Positions 59,332 to 64,000 of a DNA stretch of 64,000 bases are shown here, in pieces. The stretch covers positions 62,001 to 126,000 of the forward strand of contig NZ_JBJHBQ010000001.1 in assembly GCF_050485565.1 (NCBI RefSeq), read 5' to 3'. The stretch is from Glycocaulis sp050485565 (GTDB lineage Bacteria > Pseudomonadota > Alphaproteobacteria > Caulobacterales > Maricaulaceae). The notes under the pieces were generated by a model. That model searched no databases and was not told where the DNA came from. It saw nothing but the letters and a program-made list of their open reading frames with translations. The translations under genes were made by a program, and so were the position numbers. Every line of letters begins with the position of its first letter. The stretch's first letter is position 1.

Positions 59332-59895
59332 ATGTACCGCCACGCCCTTTTCGCCTGCCTCGCCGGTCTTCTGGCTGCGGCCTGCCAGCCGCCATCGGGC
59401 CGCGATAGTGATGCCCCGCCCTTGCAGACGGTGGAGCGCGTGGAGATAGAGCGCTATCTTGGCCGCTGGTTCGAGATTGCCCGCTATGACCACCGCTTTG
59501 AGCGCGGCTGCGCAGGCGTGACGGCGGACTACGCCCTGCGCGATGATGGGCGGATCGATGTCACCAATACCTGCTACCAGGACGGGCTGGACGGCCCGGT
59601 GGAAACCGCCAATGGCCGCGCACGCATCGCCGATGAGACAACGAACGCGCAGCTGGAAGTCTCCTTCTTCGGCCCGTTCTGGGGCGATTACTGGATCATC
59701 GATCTGGCTGAGGACTATAGCTGGGCCATCGTCTCGGAGCCTGAGGGCCGCTATCTCTGGATCCTCTCGCGGACTCCGCAAATGGACGAGGACACGCTTG
59801 CAGACCGCCTCGCCTGGCTGGAGGCTGAAGGCTTCGACACCTCCATGCTCATCAGGGTGGAGCAATGGGACAGCGCGGAGGATGTGAGGGGTTAG
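59332..59895 (+). CDS. blc: Lipocalin family lipoprotein (Blc-like)
   Basis: Bacterial lipocalins bind lipids or lysophospholipids in the envelope. From the ATG at 59332 (CAGGAG ribosome site) the 187-residue precursor has a lipoprotein signal ending in LLAAAC. The lipocalin signature VERVEIERYLGRWFEIARYD follows, with GCAGVTADYALRDDG. The second conserved segment is GDYWIIDLAEDYSWAIVSEP, and PEGRYLWILSRTPQM is the third. The N-terminal frame could start at 59278, but that lacks a signal sequence. It lies divergent from the MerR-like gene. Confidence 0.93.
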   Translation: MYRHALFACLAGLLAAACQPPSGRDSDAPPLQTVERVEIERYLGRWFEIARYDHRFERGCAGVTADYALRDDGRIDVTNTCYQDGLDGPVETANGRARIADETTNAQLEVSFFGPFWGDYWIIDLAEDYSWAIVSEPEGRYLWILSRTPQMDEDTLADRLAWLEAEGFDTSMLIRVEQWDSAEDVRG

Positions 59896-59926
59896 GTTTT
59901 TCCCGCTTGCTGAAACCCGCCCCTTC

Positions 59927-60026
59927 CCCTCGTCATTCCGGGCGAGCCTTTGGCGAGACCCGGAACCCAGAGATCAAAGACGCTGGGTTCCAGATAGCGG
60001 CTACGCCGCTTCTGGAATGACGAAAG
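59927..60026. repeat. Alphaproteobacterial 'CCGGAACCCAG' palindromic repeat
   Basis: The block contains CGTCATTCCGGGCG at the left end and TTCTGGAATGACG at the right. CCCAGAGATCAAAGACGCTGGG and GCGGCTACGCCGC are hairpins between them. It fills the 137-bp gap between the convergent lipocalin and restriction-modification genes. It is a recognisable widespread repeat type and the only copy in the window. Confidence 0.8.
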
Positions 60027-60032
60027 AAGAGA

Positions 60033-63000
60033 TCACCCCTCCACCGGCAACTCAATCCCGCCCATGATGCGGTGGGTTTCGCTCAAGATTTTGATGATGC
60101 GCTGATAGTGCTGGATGTCAGCAAACGACAGCGGGCGGCCCTTGCGGTCTTTCAGCCATTTCTGTGCGGGCTGGTAGCCGCCGATATAAAAGTTCCACGC
60201 AATCTCCGGCACGCCCTCAAAGCGCTGATCCTTGTTGATCCAGACCGACCCCGCATCAAACCCCGGCTTCTCCACCACGCCGTCGCCCTCGCCCATGAAG
60301 GAATAAGGCGTCTCGCCGATGGCGGCAGGCTCCATCAGGTGCAGGCGGCGAAGCGCCCCGCCCTTCTCGCTCACATGCCAGAAGATATCGGGTGAGGCTG
60401 GATACGGGATGCGCGGAAAATCGGTTTTCAGGAACTCGGCAAAAGTCTCGCGGTAATCCGGGCTGTGCAGCACGCCATAGATGTAATCGAAGACGGCGAT
60501 CTCGTCCGGCTCGCCATGGGCTTCGTCTTTGGCCAGTTCGCGGAGCCTGCGCCAGATTTTCGGATCGAAATTCACCCGGCGCGTCTGATCGAGCGAGCCC
60601 TCCTCCGGGTAGAGGTAGAGGGGGAAGGACATACCTCCTCCTCGGTAGAAGAGATTCAGATCAGAAATTGCATCATGAACGAACGCCAAATTCCATTGCA
60701 TTGTACCGACAACTTGGCCTTGTCGCCCAATTGCAAGGCCGACGTTTTCACCCAGAAAATTTCGCATGACTTTGGTTCTAGGCCAGTCGACCAGCTTCGG
60801 TGAGTAAGCGATTTTCCGCGCATCGAGAGGGCGATAGCAGTAAGAAACAATTGAATTCACCGCGTCGTCAGCGGTCATCGCTTTTCGAACTTCGGGGAGC
60901 CTCCAGCCCCGCGTGTCACCTGCCGGGTGCTTCGAGTTCTCCTTTCCAGGAAAAAAGCGCGCTCTTACACCAGCATCCGAAATTTCGTTGTCAAAAAACT
61001 CGCGCAATCTTGCCGCCAAGGCACTCGTTTCGAAGTCAACGACAAGGTGGTCGCGAGAGGTCTGCACTCCAGTAACACTCTCAAACATAAGCTCCTGAAT
61101 ACCAAAGCCTTTGTTGTAGACTGCATCAAGAGCATGATCCCGGCGGCCCATCAAATACAACGGTTCGTTGGGGCATACTTCTTGGAACACCTCGCTCTTC
61201 AGTCCCAGCTTGGTCAGTGCGTCATACTTGCCGCTGCGCATGCCCCACAGATCGCCATGGAAGACTTTTGCGAGCGGCTTGGACTTGCCCGCTTGCGTCT
61301 TCTTCTTCACCGCAATCAGAATCGCCACGCCCTGCTGGATATCGAACACATTCTTGTCGGCCGAGCCGTCGGGCGAGACTTCCTTCTTCTTGGCATTGCC
61401 GTGCAAATCCAGCACGTAGATGGCGTCAAACGTGTTCAGAAGGTGCCAGCGCATGCCCCGGAAGGTCGGGTTGTCCAGATAGCCATGATTGGTGATGAAG
61501 CCGAGAACGCCCTCGCCATTCTTCCCGATCATGTGCTCGGCAAAGCGGATGAATTTCACATAGTCATCATGGAGCCAGTGCTTGCGTTCGCCGAAATGCT
61601 GGCCATCGACATATTTGTAGTCCTCGATCAGCCCGCTGATCCAAGGCCCCATATTCTGCGAAATACCCGAATAGGGCGGGTTGCCGATCACGCACATGAT
61701 GGGCATGTCGCGCTTGATCTTGCTGGCCTCGCGCGCTTCTTCGGCGAGCCAGCGGGCGAACAATACCTGTTCCACCCGCTCACCCTCTTCCAGTGAGTTG
61801 GTGAGATAGACCGAGAGGCGCGGCGGCTCGCCGGAGGGCTTGTAGCCCATCTCGGTCAGGATCATGTCCAGCTTCATGTGGCACATGGCGTAGGAGGCCA
61901 TGAGAAGCTCGAACCCGTGAATGCGCGGGATCAGCTCGCTCTCCACGTAGGATGACCAGTGGCCGGGGGCGGACGCCTTTACCCGCTTGCCGATCTGCTT
62001 GATCACTTCAGCGAGGAACGTGCCGGTGCCGGTGGCGGGATCGAGAATCTGGACGCGGTGCACATCGCGCTTCTCGGTTATCGCCTTGCCCTTCTTGTCG
62101 GTCTGGCCGGTATCGAAATCGATCCTGATCTTCGAGGTGTCGGCAAGGCCGTCCGCCAGACCGAACTCGCTCTTCAATACCTCATCGACCGCACGCACGA
62201 TGAAATTGACCACGGGCTCTGGCGTGTACCACACGCCTCTGGCCTTCCTCTTGGCCGGGTTATAGGCGGCCAGGAAGGTTTCGTAGAAATGCAGGAAGGG
62301 GTCGTTCTGGCCGGTCAGCTTTCCGAAATCGGCCATGATTTCATTCAGGTTGCAGGCTAGGAAAATCTTCGTCAGATCATCAATGATCCACGCCAGCCGC
62401 TTGTCCAGATCCGGCCCGGCGATATAGCCGAACAGGCGGCGCAGGAAGGGATTGGATTTCGGCAGCAGCTCCAGCGCCTCCTGCCGGCTGAACGTATCGA
62501 GCGTCTGGTCATGCAGGCGCGCCGCGAAAAGCCCATAGGCAATCGTCTCGGCATAGATGTCGGCAAAATCGGCCGCCGTTATGTCGTGGATCAGATGCTC
62601 CTGAAAGGCGCGGTATTGCGCGGTCAGGTCCGTATCGGCATTGCGCTCCAGATCAGCGACCAGCGCGTCGCCCATCTCATTCTTGATCAGCACGGCCTTG
62701 GCCGCCATCAGCTCGGCAAGGCGTTTTGACGAGGTAATAGTGCGCGGCGTCTGCGCCACGAAATCCTTAAGCTGGGCTTCCAGCGCGTCAAACGCTAGCG
62801 GCTTGGGCTGCAGACCCATCAGTATCTCGCCGATGGAGATGGAGCGGATCAGCTCGCCTTCACGGTAGAACTCGAAATCGAGGCCGTTCGTGTAGAGAAG
62901 GTTCGGGAAGGCTTCGCGATAACGCTGCTTCTGCTCGACGCTGTAGCCTTTGAGGGCTTTCAGATCGATGCCGACATCTTTTGCCTCGCAATGACCCACC

Positions 63001-63191
63001 GGCACATCGCCGCGCATGAACACGAAGTCCGGCGCTCCGGCGGATACCTTTTTCGGCTCGTTGGTGACGCTGGTCCTGTCATCCAGCGCGCTGAACAGAT
63101 CATACAGCGCCGGGCGGTAGCTGTGCTCGGTCGCCTGCCCGCCTTTGAAAGTGGTGGCGATCTTTTCAAAATATCCGGCAATCACACTCAT
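60033..63191 (-). CDS. Single-chain restriction-modification enzyme (type ISP/IIG-like DNA methyltransferase)
   Basis: This 1052-residue protein combines several activities. Residues 30-100 resemble a PD-(D/E)XK nuclease (PDFVFMRGDVPVGHCEAKDV, with D and E-x-K). A helical region follows, then an N6-adenine methyltransferase core (about 330-520; DPATGTGTFLAEVIKQIGKR as the SAM motif, VIGNPPYSGIS as the NPPY motif). A target-recognition region spans about 700-1000. It lacks an evident helicase, unlike full type ISP enzymes, so it is closer to a compact IIG layout. Residues about 680-850 are encoded by distinctly AT-richer DNA. It is probably a stand-alone phage defence system. Specificity cannot be read from sequence. 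Confidence 0.9.
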   Translation of the reverse strand: MSVIAGYFEKIATTFKGGQATEHSYRPALYDLFSALDDRTSVTNEPKKVSAGAPDFVFMRGDVPVGHCEAKDVGIDLKALKGYSVEQKQRYREAFPNLLYTNGLDFEFYREGELIRSISIGEILMGLQPKPLAFDALEAQLKDFVAQTPRTITSSKRLAELMAAKAVLIKNEMGDALVADLERNADTDLTAQYRAFQEHLIHDITAADFADIYAETIAYGLFAARLHDQTLDTFSRQEALELLPKSNPFLRRLFGYIAGPDLDKRLAWIIDDLTKIFLACNLNEIMADFGKLTGQNDPFLHFYETFLAAYNPAKRKARGVWYTPEPVVNFIVRAVDEVLKSEFGLADGLADTSKIRIDFDTGQTDKKGKAITEKRDVHRVQILDPATGTGTFLAEVIKQIGKRVKASAPGHWSSYVESELIPRIHGFELLMASYAMCHMKLDMILTEMGYKPSGEPPRLSVYLTNSLEEGERVEQVLFARWLAEEAREASKIKRDMPIMCVIGNPPYSGISQNMGPWISGLIEDYKYVDGQHFGERKHWLHDDYVKFIRFAEHMIGKNGEGVLGFITNHGYLDNPTFRGMRWHLLNTFDAIYVLDLHGNAKKKEVSPDGSADKNVFDIQQGVAILIAVKKKTQAGKSKPLAKVFHGDLWGMRSGKYDALTKLGLKSEVFQEVCPNEPLYLMGRRDHALDAVYNKGFGIQELMFESVTGVQTSRDHLVVDFETSALAARLREFFDNEISDAGVRARFFPGKENSKHPAGDTRGWRLPEVRKAMTADDAVNSIVSYCYRPLDARKIAYSPKLVDWPRTKVMRNFLGENVGLAIGRQGQVVGTMQWNLAFVHDAISDLNLFYRGGGMSFPLYLYPEEGSLDQTRRVNFDPKIWRRLRELAKDEAHGEPDEIAVFDYIYGVLHSPDYRETFAEFLKTDFPRIPYPASPDIFWHVSEKGGALRRLHLMEPAAIGETPYSFMGEGDGVVEKPGFDAGSVWINKDQRFEGVPEIAWNFYIGGYQPAQKWLKDRKGRPLSFADIQHYQRIIKILSETHRIMGGIELPVEG

Positions 63192-63310
63192 GGCCCGCGC
63201 GTCTCTCCCCTGTTGCCACACGCTAGCCGTGTTGGGGCGGGAGGGGCAATTGCTCTGTGCTCCAGCCCTCCCCCCTCGTCATGCCCGCGCAGGCCGCGCG
63301 TCCGAGCTGC

Positions 63311-63355
63311 CTCACCCTGAGGAGCCGCCGAAGGCGGCGTCTCGAAGGGGCGAGG
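63311..63355. repeat. Variant 'CTCGTCCTTCGAGACG' repeat
   Basis: CTCACCCTGAGGAGCCGCCG, then AAGGCGGCGTCTCGAAGGGG and CGAGG, is a relative of the unit at 28426 with a CCGCCGAAGGCGG hairpin in the centre. It lies in the gap upstream of the restriction-modification gene. Confidence 0.75.
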
Positions 63356-63392
63356 CGCGACGCACGAAAGTGCGGAGCATCACTAAAATCGT

Positions 63393-63501
63393 GGGTCCCC
63401 CGTCGGGGCGGGGGACCCCGGTTGGAGAGATCAGAGGCGAAACTGGCAGATTATTCAGGAAGGCAACACAAGCCGGGGTCTCCCGCCCCGACGGGAGACC
63501 C
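63393..63501. repeat. Paired-hairpin repeat module 4 (family R1), inverted
   Basis: Hairpins at 63393-63421 and 63473-63501 face each other. The spacer, read on the minus strand, contains TTGCCTTCCTGAATAATCTG and CCAG, matching the spacers of module 3 and, more weakly, module 1, so this module is in opposite orientation to those two. The surrounding 63222-63612 gap holds no gene. Confidence 0.88.
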
Positions 63502-63612
63502 GGAAAATGCTTCAATAGTGCGCTAAGACTGGAAACATGGCTCACCCGCATGCGGGTGCTCCCGCAGGTCCCGGCTCTGCGCTGCGCTTGGCCGGGAGTT
63601 CAGCGAGACCCC

Positions 63613-64000
63613 CTACCCGAAATCGACCTCGTCTTCGGGGTTCTGGTTTTCCTTGTCGGTCGCGCGGCGGAAGGGGCCGGGATAGCGCGGATCGGTGCGC
63701 CGGCGGCGGTCGGGGCCGAAATAATTGCCCGACTTGATGAAGCGGCGCGGCCGCTCGATCAGCGCCACCATCCGGTTATAGAGATCGACCGGGCGTACGG
63801 GCTTGGCCAGATACTCGTTCACGCCCGCATTGATGGCTTCCATGATGCGGGTGCGGTCGGTATGGCCGGTGACCATGATGATAGGCAGGTATTTGTTCGG
63901 GCTGTCCGAGGCGGTGCGCACCAGCCGGGTGAATTCGAGCCCGTCCACATCGCCCAGCGCATAATCGACCAGCGCCACATCGGGGTTGGCAGAGCGCATG
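63613..64000 (-). CDS. Response regulator receiver protein (C-terminal part, cut by window edge)
   Basis: The frame contains the end of a CheY-like receiver. The likely phosphorylated aspartate is in ALVDYALGDVDGLEF, the conserved threonine region is IIMVTGHTDRTRI and the lysine is in NEYLAKPVRPVDLYNRM. A C-terminal extension of about 45 residues rich in Arg and Asp (SGNYFGPDRRRRTDPRYPGP) has no DNA-binding domain. The beginning lies beyond position 64000; an internal ATG at 63999 is not the true start. The NYFGPDRRRR tail is seen in other alphaproteobacterial single-domain regulators, and its role is unknown. Confidence 0.87.
   Translation of the reverse strand, partial: MRSANPDVALVDYALGDVDGLEFTRLVRTASDSPNKYLPIIMVTGHTDRTRIMEAINAGVNEYLAKPVRPVDLYNRMVALIERPRRFIKSGNYFGPDRRRRTDPRYPGPFRRATDKENQNPEDEVDFG

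Overview
The window is a 64 kb stretch of a GC-rich chromosome. Gene content and order point to an alphaproteobacterium of the Maricaulis/Oceanicaulis/Glycocaulis type (Maricaulales, formerly Hyphomonadaceae). The best evidence is the arginine cluster: an acetylglutamate kinase fused to an N-acetyltransferase domain (the Maricaulis/Xanthomonas type), next to a carbamoyltransferase of the N-acetylornithine class. The conserved alphaproteobacterial run clpB / DUF4167 / prmC / prfA, the sdhCDAB operon and the large TonB-dependent receptors agree. No dnaA, rRNA, prophage, transposase or CRISPR array was seen. The organism name is inference from content only.

Layout. 1-8.7 kb (mostly minus strand): partial clpB, DUF4167, prmC, prfA, a LOG-family phosphoribohydrolase, and sdhC-sdhD-sdhA-(74-aa coiled-coil protein)-sdhB. 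8.9-13.6 kb (plus): SDR oxidoreductase, DUF885 peptidase, a repeat-rich gap with a GIY-YIG nuclease gene broken by one stop codon, marC and a 59-aa membrane protein. 13.6-18.8 kb (minus): agmatine-to-putrescine operon aguA / serine hydrolase / aguB / acetyltransferase-nitrilase fusion. 19-35 kb: an Oar-like receptor, a GT39 glycosyltransferase, msrA, argF'-argBA-argC, an L,D-transpeptidase, an acidic lipoprotein, a toxin-antitoxin pair abutting a P1 peptidase, and a second TonB receptor. 35-42 kb: LysR regulator, gamma-glutamyltransferase and an FbpABC-type ferric iron importer. 42-54 kb: tRNA-Val, gph, glmU, aldehyde dehydrogenase, rpiA, dapD, a HAD phosphatase, a tandem DUF1036 protein, engB, yidC, rnpA and rpmH. 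54-64 kb: an orphan PemK-like toxin, a TVP38 membrane protein with a flavin disulfide reductase, a histidine kinase, a MerR-like regulator, a lipocalin, a large single-chain restriction-modification enzyme and the end of a response regulator.

What stands out is between the genes. There are nine copies of a GC-rich hairpin. Eight form four modules of about 108-112 bp, each with two hairpins in opposite orientation around a spacer of about 50 bp; three of the spacers are recognisably related. Two modules and the lone copy surround the decayed GIY-YIG gene. Other repeats are a 312-bp element with 35-bp inverted ends between gph and glmU, a palindrome cluster present once intact and once with a 24-bp hairpin inserted, and a 'CTCGTCCTTCGAGACG' family, one copy of which now supplies the end of the L,D-transpeptidase gene. 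The gaps therefore look like a habitat for several small non-autonomous palindromic elements.

All functional calls come from reading motifs by eye. No database search or structure prediction was run.
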